Positions 1 through 8,021 of a stretch of 16,844 nucleotides of DNA are shown piece after piece. How positions within the stretch are numbered: position 1 is the first letter of the stretch; every line of letters starts with the position of its first letter. The position numbers and the translations under genes are program-made. The DNA is taken from NCBI GenBank assembly GCA_020847555.1, contig JADLBT010000280.1:1-16844 (forward strand), given 5' to 3'. The stretch is from Gemmataceae bacterium. Its GTDB lineage: Bacteria > Planctomycetota > Planctomycetia > Gemmatales > Gemmataceae. Below the pieces are notes generated by a model. That model was not told the DNA's origin, did not search any database, and saw nothing but the letters and a program-made list of their open reading frames with translations.

Positions 1-104
1 AAAACCCCTCCCCCTCAGCCCTATCCCCTGCGTGGAGAGAGGGGGAGAAAACGCCTGTACCCCCTCTCTCCACGCAGGGGAGGGGGCCGGGGGGGAGGGG
101 TTTT
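1..104. repeat. Large GC-rich imperfect palindrome (intergenic hairpin element)
   Basis: The left arm (1-45) and right arm (60-104) are reverse complements over about 45 bp with a few mismatches, separated by a 14-nt loop (46-59). The outer ends are AAAACCCCTCCCCC and its complement, so either strand could form a stem with T residues at its 3' end. It lies 84 bp beyond the stop of the minus-strand gene ending at 189, so it may act as a terminator for that gene or for a gene left of the window. Its core (CCCCCGGCCCC-CTCCC) resembles the hairpin at 12850-12901, which suggests a dispersed palindromic repeat family. Nothing recognisable lies between it and position 189. Confidence 0.8.
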
Positions 105-188
105 GTTCGATAGTCCTAATCTATAGCCTGGCGTACGGCAAGGACGTCGTGTTGAAACGGGCCGAATGACCAGGCAGGCGATCAGAAC

Positions 189-3101
189 TCAGTACGAAGC
201 CAGGCGCCGGTCCAGGCGGCGCAGCGCGGCCCGGGCCTCGTCCGTGAGGAACGCCCCCGGCACCCCGCCCGCGAGCGACTCCAGCAACGCTCGCGCCTCC
301 GGCGTGCCCAGCGCCTCCAGCAGGTCCACAGCCCGCACGGTGCGCCGGCGGCCCTCGGTCCACTGCTCCAGCGGCTTCAGAAGGGTTTGCACCCGCCGGC
401 TCACCTCCAGCGAGTTCGGCGCCCTGAGCGCCGCACGCAGGAACGGGCCGGCCCGCTCCCCGAGGCGCTGCAGCTCGCGCGTCGCCTTCTCGCGCACCGC
501 GAACGACCGATCACCCAGGTCGGCGATGAGCCGCCGGATGCGGTCCGCGTCCACCTGCGTGACCGGACGCAGCACCTCCTTCAGAAAGGGCAGGCTGTCG
601 CGCGGCGCGGCCACCAGCGCGGCCGACGCCGGGTAGGCCCACGGCAGCGGGCGACCCAGGTCGGCCCAGCGCGCCTCCAGTTCGCTCCGCGTCAGCCGCA
701 GTTCCTTGCGGCCCTCGCGCTCGTCGCGTAGCCGGGCCTGCAGCACCCGCTCGCGCTCCGCCGGACGCAGGGAGAAGAACGCGCTGCACCCGGGCACGTC
801 GGCCACTTCCTCCAGCAGCAGCAGGGCGTTGGCGCCGACCGCCGGATCCTCGCTCAGGGCGGCCTGTGTCAGCGCCGGCACCCACCCCGGACCCGGCGCG
901 CCTTCCAGCTTCACCCCCCGGTCGCGCAGGACGGCCGCCCGCATCCCCGCCTCCGTCAGCCCCGCGAGGCGCTTCAGGAGGGGGCGCAGTCGCGCCAGTT
1001 GCTCGGCCCGTACCGGGGCGAAGTCGGCGGCCTGAAAGCCGTGGTCCGCGTGCAGCGCGTGCTCCAGCGCCTCGACGCCGGCCACCCGCTCCGGCAGGTG
1101 CGGCGACTCCAGCAGCGCGGCGACACGCTCGAAGAACGCGGGGGCGTGCCGGGGGAACAGGCGCTGCAGCCCGTCGGTGTAGCTGTAGTCCAGGTAGGGG
1201 GCATTGTTGAAGCGGCTCTCGGCGAGCTTGCGCCCGGCGTCGAGTTTTTTCAGATACAACGCCAGCGCCCTGTCATCGTCGGCGGCGAGGAGGGCTCCCG
1301 ACGTGGGGATCCGGAGCAACTCGTCGAGGTACTCGGCGCGGCCGTCGCGGACGGCGAGCGCGAGGAGGTCGGCGCGGTAGTTCGGGGCGAGGTGTTCGCG
1401 CCGGGGCAAGGCGCGGTCGAGTACCTGGCGCGCCTCCGCGCGGTCGATGCGCAGCAGCAGGTCGATGTCCCAGGGGAGGGAGTCGGCCTGCGTCTCCAGC
1501 CCCTGCTCGATCCGCTGACTCAGCATCTGAAGGGTCTCGTCGGGGACCAGCTTGCGGCGTAGCCAGGCGTCGCCCCCGCGCTGGCGGGCCAGTTCAGCGA
1601 GGTGGTCCGCGCTCCGCGGGGTGCGCAGTCGGATCAGCAGCCGGCTGGTGAGTTCGTGCGAGACATCGCGATATCGCTTCAGGTCGATGTCGCGGCGAGC
1701 CATCTCCACCTTCAGCGCGTTGGGGCAGATGCCGGCGTAGTGGAGGAGCGTTTCACGGAATCGATACGCCTGCGGTCCCCGCGCCGGCGGCACCTCGTGG
1801 AGGACACGCGCCAGCAGCGGCACCAACCGGGCGTCGAACGTCCGTAGCGCCGCCTCGTAGACGCGGTGGGCCTCGCCGTCCGCCATGCCCTGGTAGGATC
1901 TGTCGTTCGGGTCGAGGAGGAGCTTCTCCGCCCGCGTCAGGTCGAGGGGCTGACACTCGTCGAGCAGGTCGGGGAAGATCTGGCGGAGCTGGAGCTTAAC
2001 CGCGGCGGGAAGGTCCGCGGAGGCGACGGCGGCCCGCAGGCGCGGCCGGGCGAGTTCACGCAGGCAGGCCCATTCGGCGACGCGGCCGCGCCGGTCGTAG
2101 CTCCGGTCCATCAACAGGGTGCGGAGCGCGGAGACGGCCGCCTCGGTCAGCGGCGGCTTGTTCAGCGACCGGAACGCCAGGTCGAGCCCCGGCTCGGTGT
2201 CCAGGTGGCCGATGCAGTACACGGTTGTTTCACGGAGACTGGTCGATTTCCTCTCCAGAAACTGCGCGAAATCCCTGGCGGCCCGCGCGCGGTCGGTGAC
2301 GGCGAGGATGCGCCCGAGGGCAAACCGGGCGTAGGGGTTCGTTCCCTGCGCCTTGGCGACGAAGAGTTTCCGGGCGCGGTCGTACACGTCGCCCTTGCGG
2401 TCGCCGATGCGCTGCAGGAACCCCCCGACCTCCACGAACTGCTCCAGCTCGCCCGTGGGCGGCGGGTTCATGATCCAGGCGAACAGCTGATCGAGGGCGC
2501 GCGGGTCGCGCCGGGCGTACAGTTCCTCCAGGGCGTCGCGCGCCAGCGCCGGGTTGACTGTCTGGACGAGGCGGAACAGCAGATCCATCGGGCGCCTGTC
2601 GAGTGCCTGCTGCCAGCCGTCCGCAAGGAGGGGTAGCTGCACCTGGCCGCGCCGGGTGAGGGCCGGGTCGGCGGCCTTCGGAAGGAAGTAGACCGCCGGC
2701 TGGCGGAAGTCCTTGACGATGGGCATGGGCACTGGCTCGCCCGGGTTCATCACCTGCGCCTTGTAGCACAGCCGCGCGACGCCGTCTGGCTTGCGGTCCG
2801 AGCGGAACACGTTGAAGCCGACCAGGCCCGTCTCGACCGAGTACCAGTGCTCCAGCCTGACGGTCAGCACGTCCCCCGCCTTCACCCCCTTGCCGTGCAG
2901 CACGCGCACGACCTCGAGCGCTACCTTCCCTGGCTGGTGGACCTTGTACTTTGCGGCCACGATGAGTTCACAGTTGAGCAACTCGGCCCAGCGCAGCGGC
3001 GGCTGCGGGTCAACGATGGTTTCCGCACGCGCAGTCGTCGCGGGCAGCGCCAGGCAGAGGAGCCCGAGGGCGGCGAGGCGGAAGCGCCGGACGCGAGCCA
3101 T
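189..3101 (-). CDS. Secreted HEAT-like helical-repeat protein with planctomycete-type C-terminal module
   Basis: This is a 970-residue protein of unknown specific role. Residues 1-26 form a clear signal peptide: Arg-rich start, a hydrophobic stretch LAALGLLCLALPA, and an ARA cleavage site before ETIVDP. Residues about 27-170 look like a small beta-rich domain. The long middle part is Leu/Ala/Arg-rich and helical, resembling degenerate HEAT/armadillo repeats, with no catalytic motif visible. Residues about 835-967 match a module I know from the C-termini of many Gemmataceae proteins, often after WD40 repeats; landmarks are LIADLGDRSFAVREKAT, then LGTPEARALLESLA, then a final LTDEARAALRRL. The ATG at 3101 has GAGAGG about 8 nt upstream. 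The gene lies 181 bp after the macroglobulin gene on the same strand but beyond that gene's terminator-like hairpin, so it may have its own promoter. A protein-interaction scaffold outside the cytoplasm is the most that can be inferred. Confidence 0.85.
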   Translation of the reverse strand: MARVRRFRLAALGLLCLALPATTARAETIVDPQPPLRWAELLNCELIVAAKYKVHQPGKVALEVVRVLHGKGVKAGDVLTVRLEHWYSVETGLVGFNVFRSDRKPDGVARLCYKAQVMNPGEPVPMPIVKDFRQPAVYFLPKAADPALTRRGQVQLPLLADGWQQALDRRPMDLLFRLVQTVNPALARDALEELYARRDPRALDQLFAWIMNPPPTGELEQFVEVGGFLQRIGDRKGDVYDRARKLFVAKAQGTNPYARFALGRILAVTDRARAARDFAQFLERKSTSLRETTVYCIGHLDTEPGLDLAFRSLNKPPLTEAAVSALRTLLMDRSYDRRGRVAEWACLRELARPRLRAAVASADLPAAVKLQLRQIFPDLLDECQPLDLTRAEKLLLDPNDRSYQGMADGEAHRVYEAALRTFDARLVPLLARVLHEVPPARGPQAYRFRETLLHYAGICPNALKVEMARRDIDLKRYRDVSHELTSRLLIRLRTPRSADHLAELARQRGGDAWLRRKLVPDETLQMLSQRIEQGLETQADSLPWDIDLLLRIDRAEARQVLDRALPRREHLAPNYRADLLALAVRDGRAEYLDELLRIPTSGALLAADDDRALALYLKKLDAGRKLAESRFNNAPYLDYSYTDGLQRLFPRHAPAFFERVAALLESPHLPERVAGVEALEHALHADHGFQAADFAPVRAEQLARLRPLLKRLAGLTEAGMRAAVLRDRGVKLEGAPGPGWVPALTQAALSEDPAVGANALLLLEEVADVPGCSAFFSLRPAERERVLQARLRDEREGRKELRLTRSELEARWADLGRPLPWAYPASAALVAAPRDSLPFLKEVLRPVTQVDADRIRRLIADLGDRSFAVREKATRELQRLGERAGPFLRAALRAPNSLEVSRRVQTLLKPLEQWTEGRRRTVRAVDLLEALGTPEARALLESLAGGVPGAFLTDEARAALRRLDRRLASY

Positions 3102-3182
3102 GACGAACCCTCTCGGTGATGCAGGTCGTTTCCCCGGGTGTATGTTATGCGGCCAGCCGGCCCCTTCGCATGGGGTAAGGGG

Positions 3183-3264
3183 CGAAAAGGCACGGGTCCG
3201 GAGGCCGCGAGGCCGGCGGGTGCGATTATTGCACCTGTCGGCCTCGCGGTTCCCGGACCCGTGC
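3183..3264 (-). terminator. Long hairpin with T tract, terminator of the sigma/macroglobulin unit
   Basis: Arms 3190-3223 and 3231-3264 pair over 34 bp with about five mismatches around a 7-nt loop. Read on the minus strand, the hairpin begins 18 nt after the stop codon at 3283 and is followed directly by CTTTTCG (T tract at 3185-3188). That is the layout of an intrinsic terminator. The stem is much longer than usual, so it may also belong to a palindromic repeat family. The remaining 80 bp up to the next start (3101) hold only a short AT-richer patch around 3137-3146 and no convincing promoter. Confidence 0.7.
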
Positions 3265-3282
3265 GGCCCTCATGCCTCAAGG

Positions 3283-6200
3283 TCACTTCGTCGTCAGCTT
3301 CATCTCGTGGACGCCGAGCCGCCCCGATGCCGAGTGACCGTAGAGGAGCAGGCGGTAGGTGGTCAGGCTGCTGGACAGGTCGAATTCGATCGCGGCCTCG
3401 CCCGCGGGGAGCACGAGTGCCGGGTGCCAGTAGAGGGTGTCCTGGAAATCGAAAGTGCCCTGCGCCTGACGGTGGGCGTACTCGCGCACCACCGGTCCCT
3501 GCCCGCGCCCCCAGTCGCCAGCAGGTTCCATCAGGAGGTGCCTGCGGTCCCTGTCCGCGTCACTCTTTTTGGCCTCGCCTCGGTCTTTCTTGCCTGGCGA
3601 GACGCCGCCACCCGGTGCGATCGGGAGAGAAGGCGTCAGCCCGCCGGTGGGTCCGGGGGAGGCCGCGGGTTGGCCGGAAAAGCCGCCGACCCCGCCGCCC
3701 TGGAGGTGTGGGGTCTGGAAACGCTGGAGCGCCTGGTACAGGCGTGCCATCGGTGAGCCGGTATTCGGACGCCGGGTAGCAGCAAAGCGCGCGACGTCGG
3801 GCTGCAAGTAGGCGGAATCCTGCGTCGCGCCGCGCCCGCCGAACGCGCCCTCGGCTACCCTGACCTGATCGCCGGCTGGACGCTTCTTGCCGCTCCTGGC
3901 CTGCTGTGAGGTAGCCGTCTGCTCCCGCGTCGGGCGCTCTGTAGCCTCGGCCGCCAGGGCAAACAGCCTGGCCGTTGTAGCGCCCTCGCTCCGCGGATCC
4001 TGCTGACGATCGTGCGCCGGGCCGGCCGGCGTCGGGGGTGGAGCGGCCTGCTGCGGCAGCCAGGCGAGCAGAGCCTGTTCCCGGCCGGCCTCTGGAATGG
4101 GCAACCCTCCGGCCACCAGGATGGCGCCGAGGGAAAGCCCCAGGGCGACCGATGCGAGGGCGAACGACGCTCGCGGCGACTGAGCGCGGCGCAGCAGACG
4201 CACCGCGCCCAGCACCAGGAATAGACAGCCGGCGCCGAATGCCCCCACCAGGACCACCGCCGCGGCCGAGCGTGCGACTGCGAGCGGGCGTTCCTCGTAG
4301 CGCGCCAGCTCGCCGGCGGCCAGGCGGGCCTCCTCGATCAGCTCGCCCTTCTTTTGCTGGAGTTCCGCACGGCGGGTGTCGGCCTGGCGCTGGAGCGCCT
4401 GCGACCGGGCCGACCATGTCGCCTCGTAGCGCTCGCGCAACCGATCCGGCCGGGTGCCAGCGACGAGGACAGCCGGCCGACCGGCGCGGACCTGCTTGCG
4501 CACGTCGCGGTCGGCCAGGTCGGCGAACGCGGCTCCTTCTTCCGCCGGGACGAAGCGCCGCCAGCCGTGGGTGGCGAGGAACCCGTCCAGCGCCCGCCGC
4601 GCCTCCGCGGTGTCGGTCAGCAGGAAGTCGGCGTCCTCCAGAGCCTCGGGGTGGCTGACGTCCTTCAGCAGCAGGAAATGGACCGGCGGGCCGTGCTCGC
4701 GCTGCGGCTTCGGCTCCCTGAGAACCCGCTCATCGACCACCGCCACCATCACGCAACTCGGGGTCGGCTCACCCTTCTCCGTCGTCGCCCTCACCTTGAA
4801 CCGGACGTGTTCCCCCGGGCTGAGCGCCTGGCGGGCGCGAACGGCCGTGTCGGTGACGGACAGGACGAGGTATTCGGCCGGAGCCCGGTAAACCAGCCGC
4901 TCGGCCAGCGGGACCAGCTGCCCGCCGCGTGTCGCACACACCGTCACGCGCACCACGCCGCGCGTCCCCGTAACGGGAGACAACTCGACGGCCGTCCCGT
5001 CCTTGCTCGCGGTCACGACCCGCTGATCGACGACGCGGCCGCGGCAGCTGGCGAGCGCGACAAGACTGCGGCCCGGGTGGGCGTCGCGCACGGTCAGGCG
5101 CAGCGGCTCGCTCTCCTTGCCGACGGCGTCCGCGACACTCAGCGTCACGCCGCCGGCCTGGACTGCGGGCAGCGGCGTCACCGTCACGCCGCCGGCCCGG
5201 TTCGGCGCGGGAGTCTGCAGCCGGTACGCCTCACCCAGCGCGGGCGTCAGCTCGAACGTGCCCACGCCGGTGATGGCCGTCCGGCCGCGCGCGACCTCCT
5301 TGCCCTGGCGGTTGAGAATCACTCCCTCGACGGCGACCGGCTGGCCCTGCGCGTCGCGCGTCCGGAAATAGACGCGATTGGCCACGCTGGCGACGAGGTC
5401 GCCGCCCTCGGGGAAGAACTCGACGCCGACCGCCCGGGCCTGGATCCCGGAGGCGTGCGGGGGAGCCGTGGCGACCGGGACCGTCTCGACGACCTTCTCG
5501 TTGCGGATGCCGTCCTGGACCTCCACCTTCACCTTCAGGCTGCCGTTGGCGGAGACAGTCGGCGGCACGCGGAACGGGATGGCCGCCTTGCCGGTTGCGT
5601 CGGTGCGCAGCTGGAGCGGCATGCCGGGCGGGGCGCCGGGCAGCGGGACCGGCTTGCCGGCGAGTTCGGCCTCGACGATCAACGCCTGGTTGGGCATCGC
5701 CCCCTTCTCCGTCAGGCGGGCGCGGAAGGCGGCGTTCCCCGTGTCCCCCGGGCGGTACTGCGGGCGGTCGAACTGGAGTTGCGGGGCGTCCGTGCGGACA
5801 ATCGTCAGACGCCGCGTTTCCGGCAGGAAGCGCGGCCCGGCTGTGCTGGTACGGCCGTCGCTAACCTGGAGCGTGTACGCGCCTTCGAGCAAGTCGGCGG
5901 TCAGGGCGAACTCTCTCGCGGCAACCCCGTGGCGGGTCAGCGCGGTCAGGCGGCGGACCGTCTGGCCGCGCGGGTCGGTCAGCGCGAACTGGACCGGGAG
6001 CCCGTCCGCGGCTGGCGTCAGGCTGAAGCGGTCCACGGCCAGAGCGCGGCAGAACAGCACCTCACCGATGCGATAGGTGCCCTTGCTCGTGGCAAGGTGG
6101 ACGGCCTGGGAGGCAGGGGTGATGAAGAGCGGTTCCCGGGGATCGACCTTCTGGGTCGTGGTTCCGCGCCGCGCCTCGACCTCCAGGCGGGCGAGGGTCG

Positions 6201-7017
6201 CCTGACCCACGTCCAACCCGGTCGGCAGAGTCACCAGCGCCTCGCCGGTGCTGTCAGCCTCCGTCTCAAAGATGCGGCGGGGCGGACGGACGGTATCGTC
6301 CAGGACGCGGAGGGTGACCTTCGCCGGGGCGGGCCGGCCGTCCACGTCCTGGGTGGCGATCCGAAATCGGGCCGGGGCGGAGGGCTGGTAGCTGCCCGGA
6401 CCGATGACCTGGACGGCCAGGTATTCCGCCCGGGCCTGGTCGAGCAGGCCGGCCTTCTCCCGGTCGTACTCCTGCCGGAGGGCGGCAAAGCGAGCCTCGA
6501 CGTTCGCGACCTCCTTCTTGACAGCGGCGAGCCGGGCCGTGTGCTCGTCCAGGCCGCCCCGGTACACGTGCAGCCCGTACCCGGCCCCGGACGCCAGCAG
6601 GAGGACGGCCGCGGCGGCCGCCAGCCAGCGGCCGCGCCGGACCGGGCGCCGCGCCGCAGGTGGAAGCGGCAAGGTAGCCGGCCCAGTCTCGGCAGGTGCG
6701 TGGGCGGGCGGCGCGGACGCCGGGACGCCCTCGGGCGGGGTGGTTTCGACGGCTGTAGTCCGGACGGTATCCGCGGCAGGCGTGGGCGCCTCCTGGGGCG
6801 CCTCAGCCTCGGCACGCGGGGCGGTGAACAGCGGAACCTGGGCGTAGACCTGGGCGGCGCGTGCGAAGAGATCCTGCTTCCCCTCCGCCTGGGCGAGGGC
6901 GTCCCGGCAGGCGGGGCAGGCAGCGAGGTGATCGCGCAGCGCCTGGGTCTCCGGACCGTCGAGCAGGCCGTAGAGGTAATCGATCAGCAGGGGGTTGCAG
7001 TCATCGCAGCGGTACAT
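3283..7017 (-). CDS. Zinc-finger anti-sigma / macroglobulin-domain transmembrane fusion protein
   Basis: This 1,244-residue protein probably holds the adjacent sigma factor and senses something outside the cytoplasm. Residues 1-45 are an anti-sigma zinc finger: C4, C7, then H30-x3-C34-x2-C37. A Pro/Ala-rich linker leads to TM1 (about 131-149) and a coiled coil (about 155-198). Residues about 300-820 contain macroglobulin/MG2-like beta domains; landmarks are KGTYRIGEVLFCRALAV, RPQYRPGDTGNAAFRARL, VEFFPEGGDLVASVANRVYF and LATHGWRRFVP. A second coiled coil (about 856-908) precedes TM2 (about 915-943), a short Arg-rich turn and TM3 (about 953-973). A low-complexity linker (985-1150) then leads to an A2M-type segment (about 1190-1235, TLYWHPALVLPAGEAAIEF). 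No GCGEQ-type thioester is present. I chose the ATG at 7017 because it starts the zinc finger; the frame is open further upstream but only as a shadow of the sigma gene. The start lies 5 nt from the sigma stop, implying translational coupling. The domains are clear; the sensor role is inferred. Confidence 0.88.
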   Translation of the reverse strand: MYRCDDCNPLLIDYLYGLLDGPETQALRDHLAACPACRDALAQAEGKQDLFARAAQVYAQVPLFTAPRAEAEAPQEAPTPAADTVRTTAVETTPPEGVPASAPPAHAPAETGPATLPLPPAARRPVRRGRWLAAAAAVLLLASGAGYGLHVYRGGLDEHTARLAAVKKEVANVEARFAALRQEYDREKAGLLDQARAEYLAVQVIGPGSYQPSAPARFRIATQDVDGRPAPAKVTLRVLDDTVRPPRRIFETEADSTGEALVTLPTGLDVGQATLARLEVEARRGTTTQKVDPREPLFITPASQAVHLATSKGTYRIGEVLFCRALAVDRFSLTPAADGLPVQFALTDPRGQTVRRLTALTRHGVAAREFALTADLLEGAYTLQVSDGRTSTAGPRFLPETRRLTIVRTDAPQLQFDRPQYRPGDTGNAAFRARLTEKGAMPNQALIVEAELAGKPVPLPGAPPGMPLQLRTDATGKAAIPFRVPPTVSANGSLKVKVEVQDGIRNEKVVETVPVATAPPHASGIQARAVGVEFFPEGGDLVASVANRVYFRTRDAQGQPVAVEGVILNRQGKEVARGRTAITGVGTFELTPALGEAYRLQTPAPNRAGGVTVTPLPAVQAGGVTLSVADAVGKESEPLRLTVRDAHPGRSLVALASCRGRVVDQRVVTASKDGTAVELSPVTGTRGVVRVTVCATRGGQLVPLAERLVYRAPAEYLVLSVTDTAVRARQALSPGEHVRFKVRATTEKGEPTPSCVMVAVVDERVLREPKPQREHGPPVHFLLLKDVSHPEALEDADFLLTDTAEARRALDGFLATHGWRRFVPAEEGAAFADLADRDVRKQVRAGRPAVLVAGTRPDRLRERYEATWSARSQALQRQADTRRAELQQKKGELIEEARLAAGELARYEERPLAVARSAAAVVLVGAFGAGCLFLVLGAVRLLRRAQSPRASFALASVALGLSLGAILVAGGLPIPEAGREQALLAWLPQQAAPPPTPAGPAHDRQQDPRSEGATTARLFALAAEATERPTREQTATSQQARSGKKRPAGDQVRVAEGAFGGRGATQDSAYLQPDVARFAATRRPNTGSPMARLYQALQRFQTPHLQGGGVGGFSGQPAASPGPTGGLTPSLPIAPGGGVSPGKKDRGEAKKSDADRDRRHLLMEPAGDWGRGQGPVVREYAHRQAQGTFDFQDTLYWHPALVLPAGEAAIEFDLSSSLTTYRLLLYGHSASGRLGVHEMKLTTK

Positions 7018-7022
7018 GGTAC

Positions 7023-7580
7023 TTACTTGTCCTTGAGCACCCGGCGCAGCTTCTGCAGGGCGGCGCGCATCTGGGTTTTCACCGTGCCGACGGGGCTGCG
7101 GCGCAGCTCGGCGATCTCCTCGTAGGTCAGATCGCCGTTCTGGCGCAGCAGGAAGACCGCGCGCTCCTCGGGACGCAGATCCTTGAGCGCCTCGCGGAGC
7201 AGTTCGAGCGACTCCTTCTCCTCCAGGTTGTCGGGGGGCGCGTGGGCCACGAACTCCCCGACGGCGGCCGTGCCGGTCAGCGGACGGGACCGCCGCTTCC
7301 ACGCGGACCGTTGCAGATCCTTGGCGGCGTTGAGCCCGACCCGGAAGATCCACGCCCGGACGTTCTGGACCTTGGCGAGCGAATCGCGCGTCCGCCAGCA
7401 CTTGAGGAAGGCGTCCTGGACCGCGTCCTGGGCGTCCTCGTGATTGCCCAGCAGAAAGTAGAGCGTGCTGACCAGCTCGGCGCGTAGTTCGTTGAACGCG
7501 CGCAGGAAGGCGTCCTCGGAGTGAGTAGCTCCGTCCAAGGTGTTCGCCCGCGCGGCGGTCCTCAGGGTCAGGTCGCTCAT
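7023..7580 (-). CDS. ECF-type RNA polymerase sigma factor (sigma-70 family)
   Basis: This 185-residue protein has the two-domain ECF layout. Region 2 (about 24-92) contains LLGNHEDAQDAVQDAFLKCW and the following VRAWIFRVGLNAAKD. Region 4 (about 125-182) has LRPEERAVFLLRQNGDLTYEEIA and the helix-turn-helix RRSPVGTVKTQMRAALQKLRR. The linker (about 97-122) is short and no extra C-terminal domain is present. The ATG at 7580 is preceded by AAGGGGGTGATGGT, a strong ribosome binding site. It would direct RNA polymerase to a small regulon, perhaps including its own operon, and would be held by the zinc finger of the gene that follows 5 nt downstream. The target promoters cannot be read from this window. 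Confidence 0.95.
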   Translation of the reverse strand: MSDLTLRTAARANTLDGATHSEDAFLRAFNELRAELVSTLYFLLGNHEDAQDAVQDAFLKCWRTRDSLAKVQNVRAWIFRVGLNAAKDLQRSAWKRRSRPLTGTAAVGEFVAHAPPDNLEEKESLELLREALKDLRPEERAVFLLRQNGDLTYEEIAELRRSPVGTVKTQMRAALQKLRRVLKDK

Positions 7581-7804
7581 ACCATCACCCCCTTAGACGA
7601 GAGGTGCGGGCCGGCGGATTGCGGCGCTGGCGAAAAAGGGTTCACGGAGTTGCGGTTCCTGGGGCCACGGGGCACCATGACACTGGGAGCAGAAGCAGGT
7701 CGCCAGAATGGGACGAAACAACCGACTCCGTCCAACCGGCCCCCGGGAGGAGGGCTGCCCGACCCACTCATTCTGCCACGCCGGGCCGGAGTTTTCCACG
7801 GCGT

Positions 7805-7832
7805 TTCCCGCGGCTGGCTGCAGCCGCGGGAA
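7805..7832. repeat. Perfect 11-bp hairpin
   Basis: TTCCCGCGGCT (7805-7815) and AGCCGCGGGAA (7822-7832) pair perfectly around the 6-nt loop GGCTGC. No T tract follows on either strand, so it is not a typical terminator. It sits midway in the divergent intergenic region. Confidence 0.75.
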
Positions 7833-7969
7833 CCTCTCCCGTAAATGTGTCGTGGGGCAGGCATTCCTGCGTGCTCCACCGGGGCGGGGCGCACAGTGAT
7901 TTCGCCCGCGACACACGTTCTCGTTGGCGGCCGTGGGAACTACAACGGGCTAAAGCGTCCGTTCCACCA

Positions 7970-8021
7970 ACCAGCCTGGAGCGCCCGTGCCGGGCGCCCG
8001 GCGCTGGCGCTCCAGGTTGGT
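7970..8021. repeat. 52-bp near-perfect palindrome just upstream of the epimerase gene
   Basis: Arms 7970-7995 and 7996-8021 are reverse complements over 26 bp with three mismatches and no spacer. The outer arms read ACCAGCCTGGAGCGCC and GGCGCTCCAGGTTGGT; the centre is GCCGGGC/GCCCGGC. It ends 13 nt before the preferred GTG start at 8035, where it could be extruded in DNA or fold in the mRNA leader. No clear Shine-Dalgarno sequence lies between it and the start codon. Confidence 0.8.

Noticed and set aside
187..199. 13-nt match ACTCAGTACGAAG shared with 11563-11575
   Set aside because: A few exact matches of this length are expected by chance in a window this size, and one copy is inside a coding region.
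4354..7125. Open frame of about 920 codons on the plus strand opposite the macroglobulin gene
   Set aside because: It mirrors the codon pattern of the real minus-strand gene, lacks recognisable domains and is rich in Arg, Gly and Ala, as expected for antisense frames in high-GC DNA.
7018..7401. N-terminal extension of the macroglobulin gene by 128 residues
   Set aside because: It overlaps the sigma factor in another frame and has the composition of a shadow frame; the zinc finger starts at the ATG at 7017.
7637..7659. GGAACC as an ECF minus-35 element for self-regulation of the sigma gene
   Set aside because: The expected minus-10 about 16 nt later is TTTTTCG, not a convincing ECF element.
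7593..7916. Small minus-strand frame with a CxxCH motif, a possible cytochrome fragment
   Set aside because: There is no signal peptide, axial ligand context or domain support, and the frame runs through hairpins and repeat-like blocks.
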